From Kiritimatiellaeota bacterium B1221 (GTDB lineage: Bacteria > Verrucomicrobiota > Kiritimatiellia > SS1-B-03-39 > UBA6053), in NCBI GenBank assembly GCA_029269125.1, contig JARHXX010000037.1:1-38049 (forward strand): 38,049 nucleotides of DNA. The letters are read 5' to 3'. The position numbers and the translations under genes were made by a program. Under the pieces are notes generated by a model, which saw only the letters and a program-made list of their open reading frames with translations, had not been told where the DNA came from and did not search any database. This document shows, in pieces, positions 1 to 6,896 of the stretch (positions are counted from its first letter, which is position 1; every line of letters starts with the position of its first letter).

Positions 1-363
1 CAGCCCGCATTTTGTTTAAGATGCTAAAACCCAGCCCTTCGGACTGGGCTAAAATTCTGTCGGACCTTCAGCCCGATTATAAAGGACGTCCTATGCCCCA
101 TACCCTTAACTTCGTGCCATTCGGGGCTGACCAGCCCCCGCAATTTCTCTCTCCTGCATGACACGGGGGCTGGTAAGCCCCCGATCCGTTTTTTTTGCCA
201 AGTAGATCGTGAAATGGCGTCCCCGCTTTCACCTTGACTTCCCCCTGTATCTAAACAAAAAAAATTTATGCAGTCCACAACCCGGTCCCCCATTAGATAT
301 CGTTGTGTATCCGCACGAAAAACTTTTTCCTGGAACCAACATTTTCAGGGAAGAGGTAAGACG
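1..363. other. Non-coding hairpin-rich leader region
   Basis: I see no convincing gene here. Two hairpins stand out. One at 30-48 has arms CCCAG and CTGGG around a C(UUCG)G tetraloop. The other is a perfect 10-bp inverted repeat, CCAGCCCCCG at 131-140 and CGGGGGCTGG at 164-173. The motif GGGCTGG recurs between them. An 89-codon open frame on the minus strand (24-293) covers the region, but it is low-complexity translation of these repeats. The block looks like a dispersed intergenic repeat, which is an inference from sequence style only. Confidence 0.4.
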
Positions 364-1383
364 ATGTTTTGCATGCTCGGTTTGCTGTTATTTGCTTCCC
401 TAAGCACTCCCGCGCAAACCCCGGGACCGCGAAGCACAGGCACCGTCATGTGGGCGGTGTCGGGGGTGCATGGCCGTGACATCGATCACTGGATTCGAAA
501 TTTTGATTTCCATCAATTGATTCCGGGTATTGCACTCGAACCCGTCTTCGGGATTCCCAGTGAACCTCCGCCGCCCGAAGATCCTGAAAAAAACACCCTC
601 GCCATCTCTCTTCCTAAAATCACTCCTGCAGATTTACGGTTAATGTCTGAAATCTGTGACAAAAGCGGTTGTCGCTTTTTTTTCGTGGTAGAAGTTTCAG
701 TCTTATCCGAAAAGACGCACCGCCTAAAAGAGGGGAACCGGGAAAACTTTCAACAACTATTCAGGCAGACAGTCACGCTAACCGGCTATCGAAAAACAGG
801 CCAAAGCGATCACTGGGAAAAAATTTCCCCGGTCGTGAAAATTGCAGAAGCCAAGGACATGGTGGGGACCTCTGATCTTTCCCCGGATCAACTGAGGCAA
901 AATAAAAACCGTCAACGCTGCGAATTTATGCGGAAAGAATCGGCCAAGGTCGCCGCCAAAGGTTTAGGAAGCATTCTGGTGGAAGCCAAAAAAGATCAAG
1001 GGGAAAACCCACCGGGTCAAGTCAGCTATACCTTAACCAACCATTCCCCTCTCCCCCTCAGTTCCATTTATCTCTCCATACCCATGAAAAGGGAGCATCA
1101 GCTCAAAAATGAAGATTTTCTTTTTGGTGGCAGCCCCGAAAATATGGTGACTCTCAACCCTTATGCGTCCCAAACCTCCATCATTTCCCTTTCCTCATCA
1201 GAAGATGTAAAACCGCAATTCGGTCAAGCGGTACTCACCATCGACGGCTGGAGCAAAACAGAACTCATCGAAAGCAGAAGTAAAAGGAAGCGCCGACGCA
1301 AAAGCCGGAATAACTGGGAAGAACATCAAGACCTCCCCCCTTCCGCCCATGAAATGAATTGGGAAACGGAAAAGGGGGAATGA
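364..1383 (+). CDS. Exported protein of unknown function
   Basis: I do not recognise this 339-residue protein. The frame is open from 268, but I chose the ATG at 364. It follows AGAGGTAAG at a suitable distance and opens a clean signal peptide (MFCMLGLLLFASLSTPAQT) with probable cleavage after the Ala-Gln region near residues 17-18, so the product should be exported. The mature part has a stretch rich in Pro near residue 60, a mixed alpha/beta middle and, at about residues 220-300, a segment reading like a beta-sandwich (QVSYTLTNHSPLPLSSIYLS). A very basic patch, KRKRRRKSR, lies near the C-terminus. It converges on leuA with 42 bases between the stop codons. No enzymatic motif is visible. Confidence 0.75.
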   Translation: MFCMLGLLLFASLSTPAQTPGPRSTGTVMWAVSGVHGRDIDHWIRNFDFHQLIPGIALEPVFGIPSEPPPPEDPEKNTLAISLPKITPADLRLMSEICDKSGCRFFFVVEVSVLSEKTHRLKEGNRENFQQLFRQTVTLTGYRKTGQSDHWEKISPVVKIAEAKDMVGTSDLSPDQLRQNKNRQRCEFMRKESAKVAAKGLGSILVEAKKDQGENPPGQVSYTLTNHSPLPLSSIYLSIPMKREHQLKNEDFLFGGSPENMVTLNPYASQTSIISLSSSEDVKPQFGQAVLTIDGWSKTELIESRSKRKRRRKSRNNWEEHQDLPPSAHEMNWETEKGE

Positions 1384-1425
1384 ACGCTGAACGTTCAAGG
1401 TTCGATCTTGTAGCGGGATGAGCCT

Positions 1426-2958
1426 TTACTTCGCCAGATAGCGATTGATGCAGTTCAGATAAGCTTTTGCACCCGCTTCCACGATATCCGTGCTGGAGGC
1501 TTTACCGGTCAGTAACTGTTTATCTTCAAAACGCACAGTCACCGTGACTTCCGCCTGGGCATCTTTTCCACTGGTAATCGACTGCAGCGCAAAGTCGGTC
1601 AAAGTGGCATTTACCTGGGTGATGCGCTCAATGGTATTCAGGGCCGCGTCGACCGGACCATCTCCACAGGCCGCATCGGCCAGGATTTCTCCGTCTTTTT
1701 CCAATTTGACTGTCGCTGTCGGAACGGTCGTGTTTCCGGTGGAAACATGCAGATACTTCAGCATATACGCCCCGGTAATTACATCCAGGTTTTGCTGCAA
1801 AATGGCTACCAAATCATCATCATAAATGTGCTTTTTCTTGTCGGCCAAATCAATGAAGTCTTCAAAAGCCTGCTCCAATGGATCGCCTTCCAATTTGAAG
1901 CCCAATTCCTGAATATGCTCGCGGAAGGCGTGCCGTCCGGAATGTTTTCCCAACACCAATTCGGATCCGGTGGTCAACCCAATATCTTCCGGATTCATAA
2001 TTTCGTAGGTGCTGCGCTCTTTCAGCATGCCATCCTGGTGAATGCCGGATTCGTGAGCAAAAGCATTTGCGCCCACAATCGCTTTGTTGCGTTGCACATG
2101 CAAGCCGGTCAACTGACTGACCAGACGGCTGGTACGATAAATTTCTTTGCTGTTGATCCCTGTCCACAAGCCCCCGTAGAAATCTGAACGGGTTTTCAGA
2201 CCCATCACGATTTCTTCCAGGGAACAGTTGCCGGCACGTTCCCCAATACCATTGAGGGTACATTCGACCCCGCGTGCGCCATGTCGAATCGCTTCCAAAG
2301 AATTGGCAACCGCCAAGCCCAGATCATTGTGACAGTGCACATGAATCACCGCTTGATCGATATTGCGTACATTTTCTTTCAAATATGAAATACAGCGGCC
2401 AAATTCTGCCGGAACCGTGTAGCCCACCGTGTCGGGAATATTGATGGTCGTGGCCCCGGCATCAATCACCGCTTCGGTCACTTCAGCCAAAAAATCCAAT
2501 TCTGTGCGGGAAGCATCTTCAGGCGAAAACTGCACATCCGCCACCAAACTGCGGGCTTTCTTCACCGAAGCCACTGCGGTTTTGATGATTTCTTCTTTGG
2601 CTTTACGCAATTTGAATTCACGATGAATGGCGGAAGTGGCCAAAAAAACGTGAATCCGTCCGCGATCACCCGCCGGAGCCACCGCAGCCGCGGCCGCTTC
2701 AATATCTTTGTCCACACAACGGGCCAAACCGGCGATCCGCGGACCTTTCACGGTTTCCGCAATTTTCTGCACCGCTTCAAAGTCACCGGGAGAGGCAATG
2801 GGAAAACCGGCTTCAATGATATCCACATTCAGACGGGCCAGCTGCTTGGCCACCTGCATTTTTTCGCCGAGACCCATGCTGGCCCCCGGACATTGTTCGC
2901 CGTCTCTCAAGGTGGTATCGAAAATCAATACCCGATCTGATTCATTTTTTTCCGTCAT
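1426..2958 (-). CDS. leuA: 2-isopropylmalate synthase
   Basis: LeuA condenses acetyl-CoA with 2-oxoisovalerate to give 2-isopropylmalate, the first committed step of leucine synthesis, in the cytosol. The 510-residue product has the normal full length: a TIM-barrel catalytic domain with FDTTLRDGEQCPG at about residues 12-24, HCHNDLGLA and the ESGIHQDG region, followed by a linker and the C-terminal leucine-binding regulatory domain (from about 390). The frame extends upstream to 3015, but the ATG at 2958 is preferred because AGGAT precedes it and the family begins a few residues before FDTTLRDG. The upstream start would place codons inside the 3' side of the terminator hairpin. Transcription is probably controlled by the leader-peptide attenuator immediately upstream; feedback by leucine on the enzyme is family knowledge. 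Confidence 0.97.
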   Translation of the reverse strand: MTEKNESDRVLIFDTTLRDGEQCPGASMGLGEKMQVAKQLARLNVDIIEAGFPIASPGDFEAVQKIAETVKGPRIAGLARCVDKDIEAAAAAVAPAGDRGRIHVFLATSAIHREFKLRKAKEEIIKTAVASVKKARSLVADVQFSPEDASRTELDFLAEVTEAVIDAGATTINIPDTVGYTVPAEFGRCISYLKENVRNIDQAVIHVHCHNDLGLAVANSLEAIRHGARGVECTLNGIGERAGNCSLEEIVMGLKTRSDFYGGLWTGINSKEIYRTSRLVSQLTGLHVQRNKAIVGANAFAHESGIHQDGMLKERSTYEIMNPEDIGLTTGSELVLGKHSGRHAFREHIQELGFKLEGDPLEQAFEDFIDLADKKKHIYDDDLVAILQQNLDVITGAYMLKYLHVSTGNTTVPTATVKLEKDGEILADAACGDGPVDAALNTIERITQVNATLTDFALQSITSGKDAQAEVTVTVRFEDKQLLTGKASSTDIVEAGAKAYLNCINRYLAK

Positions 2959-3002
2959 TGTCTTATCCTGTTTTTCTAAATTCCGCCGGGACCCCGGCGC
3001 TT

Positions 3003-3037
3003 CAAAACAAAACACCCGCCGATCCGCGGCGGGTGTT
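3003..3037 (-). terminator. Attenuator terminator of leuA
   Basis: On the minus strand a perfect 10-bp stem, AACACCCGCC with GGCGGGTGTT, closes a 7-base loop and is followed by TTGTTTTG. It lies between the leader peptide and the leuA start, about 45 bases before the ATG, so it can only act on the leuA transcript. The minus-strand segment GGCGTGTGT (plus 3060-3068) can pair with ACACCCGCC of the 5' arm with one mismatch, giving an antiterminator alternative. Confidence 0.8.
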
Positions 3038-3071
3038 GTTTCGTTTTTTACTCAAATGCACACACGCCGAA

Positions 3072-3110
3072 TCATCCTTCACGTAGAAGGAGAAGCAGGC
3101 CTAAAAGCAT
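3072..3110 (-). CDS. leuL: leu operon leader peptide (Leu-rich attenuator)
   Basis: A 12-codon frame reads MLLGLLLLLREG and ends in TGA, about 35 bases before the leuA attenuator hairpin. Seven of the 12 residues are leucine, using CTT, TTA, CTG, CTC and CTA codons. That is the signature of transcription attenuation by ribosome stalling when charged Leu-tRNA is scarce. An in-frame ATG at 3128 would add six residues (MNFNSN); it coincides with the predicted transcription start, so either a leaderless 18-residue peptide or the 12-residue form is possible. No good Shine-Dalgarno is visible for either. The leucine codons also overlap a small pause-type hairpin, TCCTTC-TACGT-GAAGGA. Confidence 0.75.
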   Translation of the reverse strand: MLLGLLLLLREG

Positions 3111-3134
3111 GTTTGAGTTAAAGTTCATACCGAC

Positions 3135-3162
3135 AAAATACGGATAAAGGACGTTCTGTCAA
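3135..3162 (-). promoter_or_regulatory. Predicted leuA promoter
   Basis: On the minus strand TTGACA (plus 3157-3162) is separated by 16 bases from TATTTT (plus 3135-3140). The expected start of transcription falls near 3128, just before the leader peptide. The -35 box is a perfect sigma-70 consensus; the -10 box matches at four of six positions. Confidence 0.55.
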
Positions 3163-3286
3163 AGAAATTTTGACATCGAAAAGATCCGTCTGATCCGACC
3201 GTTCCGACGGATTCGTCGGATTTCACTCTTTTCCCTATGCGCTTCTGGATTTGACAGAGCCCTCTCTAATCACTAGAGGTACCTGC

Positions 3287-4141
3287 ATGTCATCATTCTT
3301 TGCACGTCGTTTTGGATTTAATCGTTCCCGTAAAAAAGACATTCCCGGTGGACTGTGGAGCAAATGCCCCAGTTGCGCGGAAATGTTGTATCAGGAAGAC
3401 TTGATTAAAAATCTTCAGGTCTGCGCCTCCTGCGGACATCATTTTCCTATGGGCCGTGAACAGCGGATTGCCATGTTCTGCGATCCCGAATCCTTTGTGG
3501 AATGGGATGCGGCCATGGTCAGTGAAGACCCCCTGGAATTCACCGGCACCGACTCTTATGTCGCCAAATTAAAAAAGAATCAGGAAAAAACCGGATATGC
3601 GGATGCCGTTTCCATTGGTAAAGGAACCCTGGAAGGCATGCCCATCGGATTTGGGGCCATGGATTTCAGTTTTATGGCCGCCAGTATGGGATCGGTGGTC
3701 GGTGAAAAAATTACCCGGCTGATCGAAAACTCTACGGAAGAAGACATGCCGGTCGTATTGGTTTGCGCTTCCGGGGGTGCCCGAATGTACGAAGGCATGC
3801 TTAGTTTAATGCAGTTGGCCAAAACCAGTGGTGCGCTCGCCCGCCATGCGGAAAAAGGTCTGCCCTACATTCCCATTCTCACTCACCCCACCACGGCCGG
3901 CGTCATGGCCAGTTTTGCCACTTTGGGTGATGTAATTGTGGCCGAACCACAAGCTTTAATCGGATTTGCCGGTCCCCGGGTTATCAAAGAAACTACCTTA
4001 CAGGATCTGCCCGAAGGTTTTCAGCGATCAGAATTTTTACAGGACAAAGGTCTGATTGACCAAGTGGTCCCGCGTGCTGAATTGCGTCCTTTGATTGTAG
4101 ATCTCCTGCAAGCCTTTATGGCCGCCCGGAATCCGGCGTAA
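3287..4141 (+). CDS. accD: Acetyl-CoA carboxylase carboxyltransferase subunit beta
   Basis: AccD is the beta half of the carboxyltransferase that moves CO2 from carboxybiotin to acetyl-CoA to make malonyl-CoA for fatty-acid synthesis; its partner AccA is not in this window. The 284-residue length is typical. An N-terminal four-cysteine zinc ribbon is clear (CPSC near residue 24 and CASC near residue 46), followed by the crotonase-like carboxyltransferase core with SGGARMYEG and the GFAGPRVI motif. A TTG at 3251 extends the frame, but the ATG at 3287 is preceded by AGAGGT at the right distance and gives the usual N-terminus. It diverges from leuA. Confidence 0.97.
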   Translation: MSSFFARRFGFNRSRKKDIPGGLWSKCPSCAEMLYQEDLIKNLQVCASCGHHFPMGREQRIAMFCDPESFVEWDAAMVSEDPLEFTGTDSYVAKLKKNQEKTGYADAVSIGKGTLEGMPIGFGAMDFSFMAASMGSVVGEKITRLIENSTEEDMPVVLVCASGGARMYEGMLSLMQLAKTSGALARHAEKGLPYIPILTHPTTAGVMASFATLGDVIVAEPQALIGFAGPRVIKETTLQDLPEGFQRSEFLQDKGLIDQVVPRAELRPLIVDLLQAFMAARNPA

Positions 4142-4154
4142 AAACTTCTGAGTT

Positions 4155-4171
4155 CCGCGTTCACGCGGTTT
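4155..4171 (+). terminator. Possible accD terminator
   Basis: CCGCG-TTCA-CGCGG forms a perfect 5-bp GC stem directly after accD, followed by only TTTCTCC. The short T run makes it a weak intrinsic terminator. A second small GCG-TTTA-CGC hairpin follows at about 4180-4189. Confidence 0.4.
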
Positions 4172-4229
4172 CTCCCGATGCGTTTACGCGAAGGGTTACG
4201 CAAAACCCGGGTTCCCAAAACCCGAGGCA

Positions 4230-5027
4230 CTAAAACTTGCTCTCCGAAAGCCCCGTAAACGGGGGGGCTCCGAACAATTGCGCCGCATTCGCTTCACAAT
4301 TTTTCAACACCGTCTCTAATCTCTCTCCCCTTATTTCCGCCGATTTTTCCGCAATCACCAGTAAACCCGCCGGTTCCTGCCGAACCCTGAGCCCTTGCGG
4401 ATGTTGATAGGGCGCATCGGTCTCCAATAACATGCGGTCCTCGGGCACCGCCTGCAGGGCAGCCGCCATTTTTTTGGAATTCGGATGGCGTAATACCGCC
4501 CCGCCAAATGAAAAGTAGGCTTCATAACCTTCAAAAGCTTTCACCTGCTCTGCACTCCCCCGGAAGCTGTGCAGTAAAAATTTCTCCGGTGCCTGCTCTT
4601 TCAGTACCGACCAAAATTCCTCCCAGGCTTTAACGATGTGAAAGGTACAAGGACGATGATATTCACAGGCCAGCTCCACCTGTTGACGGAAAATCTCAAT
4701 CTGTTGTGATATCGGGGCATCCGTCAGTTTACGGTCTAAACCAATTTCCCCTAATCCCGCGAGGGGAAAGCGCAGGAGATATCCTTTCAGTTTTTCCATC
4801 CAATTGACCGGTAAATCCGCCACTTTCCAGGGATGAACTCCAAATTGGGGGAGCACTTCCGAGTGGTTTTTCGCCAAATCCTCAACCTTGGACCAATCTT
4901 CCGGACAAGTTCCATTCACTACAAAGCGTCGGATACCAAAATTCTTCGCACGATCTATTATCGTGTTCATTTCACCGGCAAAAGCCGGGTCTTGTAAATG
5001 GCAATGGGCGTCGGTCAAAGAAATCAT
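4230..5027 (-). CDS. tatD: TatD family metal-dependent hydrolase
   Basis: This 265-residue protein is a TatD-type amidohydrolase, a TIM barrel with two metals; family members act as DNases. The ligands are in order: HxH in DAHCHL (H8, H10), Glu in LGEIGLD, His in CTFHIVKAW, His in LLHSFRG and Asp in LETDAPYQHP. It follows recJ on the same strand and may be co-transcribed, which fits a nucleic-acid degradation role. Two starts compete. ATG 5027 gives the family N-terminus (MISLTDAHCHL) but has no ribosome-binding site. ATG 5093, eight bases after the recJ stop, has AGAGG close by but would add 22 atypical residues. I prefer 5027 on homology. Confidence 0.88.
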   Translation of the reverse strand: MISLTDAHCHLQDPAFAGEMNTIIDRAKNFGIRRFVVNGTCPEDWSKVEDLAKNHSEVLPQFGVHPWKVADLPVNWMEKLKGYLLRFPLAGLGEIGLDRKLTDAPISQQIEIFRQQVELACEYHRPCTFHIVKAWEEFWSVLKEQAPEKFLLHSFRGSAEQVKAFEGYEAYFSFGGAVLRHPNSKKMAAALQAVPEDRMLLETDAPYQHPQGLRVRQEPAGLLVIAEKSAEIRGERLETVLKNCEANAAQLFGAPPFTGLSESKF

Positions 5028-5101
5028 TACGTATGGATAAGCTAATTTCCCCGCTCCAAATAACAAGTGGCAAATGAGGCGGCGCAGCCGCATATGCCTC
5101 T

Positions 5102-6823
5102 CTACTCCGCCGGGCGGATGTCTTGCAACATGAGTTGCATGCGGGCTTCGCCCCGGAAAACATTGCGTCTGAGTTGAAAAGCCAAATCCACCGGACCTTT
5201 TAATCCTTTGCGGTTTCCAAAGCCAAAACCAATCGCGTCCTGTATTCCATTGGGCGTTCTAAACAAGATCCGCAAATGTTGTTTTTCTCTGCCCACCGGC
5301 TGAAATTTTTCAATCTCCACATTGCGGATGCCCCACACCGGCACCGGATTGTCATGACCAAAAGGCATCAAACGGTTTTGGGCATTCAGAAACTCATCAT
5401 TCAGGTCGGACAATTCAATCCAGGCATCAATGTGTTGGCGGGGACGCAAATCCGTATCCGCCATCACTTCCGCTGCCCGCGCATTCATACGTTCACGGAA
5501 TGCTTCGATATCTTCTTCGCGAATGTCCAAACCGGCCGCCATGCGGTGTCCGCCATATTGAAGTAAAATATCTTCAGCCACCTGCAAATTCTGAATCAAA
5601 TCAAAGCCCTCAATACTCCGGCAACTTCCCCGGCCAATCCCATCTTCGGCAATCGAAATCACAATGGCCGGCCGATGGAACAAGCGGACCAATCTCGAGG
5701 CCACGATTCCCACCACCCCGGCATGCCAACCCCGTTTGGCCACCACCATCACCCCGGGTACTTTCGAATCGTAGGTCGGATTCAGTTTTTCCACCGCCTC
5801 CACCCGGATCATTTCTTCGATGGCCTGGCGTTCTTTATTGGCCTTTTCCAAAATCTTCGCCTGTCGATCCGCATGACGGGGGGAGGAAGAAAGCAACATT
5901 TCCAAGGCAATATCCGGAGAGTCAATGCGGCCGGCCGCGTTGATACGGGGTCCAAGCACAAAACCGATATGGTAACTGCTCATCTCCTGATCAATCTTGG
6001 CATTTTTGACCAGGGCTTCAATTCCCGGATCCGGCAGGCGGTTTAACACATCGATGCCAAAACGGGCTAAAATCCGGTTTTCACCAATCAACGGTACCAT
6101 ATCCGCAACCGTTCCCAAGGCGACCAGGTACATTAAAGGACGCATATCCACTTGGTGACTGGTGGGATAATTCTGATTTCTCCCCCATTTCACCATTGCA
6201 TGACAAAGCTTAAACGCGACCCCCACCCCGGCCAACATCCGCAAGGCTTCCTCATCTCCCAGTTTAGGATTAACCAAAGCATGGGCTTTGGCAATTTCTC
6301 CACTCGCTTCATGGTGATCGGTCACCACCACATCCACCCCTCGTTCCCGGGCAATTTCCACGGCTTCGGCCGAACCGGTACCACAATCCACCGTGACAAT
6401 GAGTCCGGGATGATAGGTATCCAAACAGTGGGTAATGGATTCTTTGCTGAGTCCATAACCGTCATCTTTCCGATTAGGAATAAAACGATCAACCTTCGCA
6501 CCCAATTTTTGTAGCACCCGGGATAAAAAAGCGGTGCTGGTGACGCCATCCACATCATAATCCCCAAAGATAAGGATTTTCTGCTTTTCTAAGACAGCTT
6601 GCCAAATGCGGGTGACCGCCTTTTCCATATCCGGCAAAAGAAAAGGATCACTTAATTTTTCCAGGCGGGGGTGCAAAAACGCTTCGATTTCTTCTTCCGT
6701 GCGCAAGCCCCGTTGCGCCATCAAGCCGGCAATAGGCATAGGCAGGTCATACCGTTCCGAGAGTTTTTGACTCTCTTCTGGTAAAGCGTCAGCTTCCAGC
6801 CATATGCGGGATAAGGTTTGCAT
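5102..6823 (-). CDS. recJ: Single-stranded-DNA-specific exonuclease RecJ
   Basis: RecJ degrades single-stranded DNA 5' to 3' in recombination and mismatch repair. At 573 residues it is full length. The DHH phosphoesterase motifs are present: GDYDVDG near residue 87, TVDCGTG, and VVTDHHE near residue 168. The DHHA1 part follows, with GRGSCRSIEGFDL and QYGGHRMAAGL, then a C-terminal OB-fold-like part. The start ATG at 6823 is preceded by GGAAGG about nine bases upstream. It is the third gene of the yajC-secDF-recJ-tatD run, 73 bases after secDF with a strong hairpin in the gap. Confidence 0.97.
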   Translation of the reverse strand: MQTLSRIWLEADALPEESQKLSERYDLPMPIAGLMAQRGLRTEEEIEAFLHPRLEKLSDPFLLPDMEKAVTRIWQAVLEKQKILIFGDYDVDGVTSTAFLSRVLQKLGAKVDRFIPNRKDDGYGLSKESITHCLDTYHPGLIVTVDCGTGSAEAVEIARERGVDVVVTDHHEASGEIAKAHALVNPKLGDEEALRMLAGVGVAFKLCHAMVKWGRNQNYPTSHQVDMRPLMYLVALGTVADMVPLIGENRILARFGIDVLNRLPDPGIEALVKNAKIDQEMSSYHIGFVLGPRINAAGRIDSPDIALEMLLSSSPRHADRQAKILEKANKERQAIEEMIRVEAVEKLNPTYDSKVPGVMVVAKRGWHAGVVGIVASRLVRLFHRPAIVISIAEDGIGRGSCRSIEGFDLIQNLQVAEDILLQYGGHRMAAGLDIREEDIEAFRERMNARAAEVMADTDLRPRQHIDAWIELSDLNDEFLNAQNRLMPFGHDNPVPVWGIRNVEIEKFQPVGREKQHLRILFRTPNGIQDAIGFGFGNRKGLKGPVDLAFQLRRNVFRGEARMQLMLQDIRPAE

Positions 6824-6845
6824 AGATGCACCCTTCCGGAAATCC

Positions 6846-6880
6846 CTTTGATCCCGTCATTGAAAATGACAGGATCAAAG
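6846..6880 (-). terminator. Hairpin between secDF and recJ
   Basis: A long stem starts with CTTTGATCC and closes with GGATCAAAG; inside it GTCATT pairs with AATGAC. There is no U tract on either side, so it is more likely an mRNA-stabilising or attenuating hairpin within the operon than a full terminator. A smaller stem, GTCTT-CCG-AAAGAC, lies just beside it. Confidence 0.45.
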
Positions 6881-6896
6881 AGTCTTCCGAAAGACC

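Noticed and set aside
24..293. 89-codon minus-strand gene
   Set aside because: It translates repeat hairpins, shows no domain and has no ribosome-binding site.
3251..3286. TTG start of accD
   Set aside because: The ATG at 3287 has AGAGGT before it and matches the family N-terminus; the 12 extra residues are atypical.
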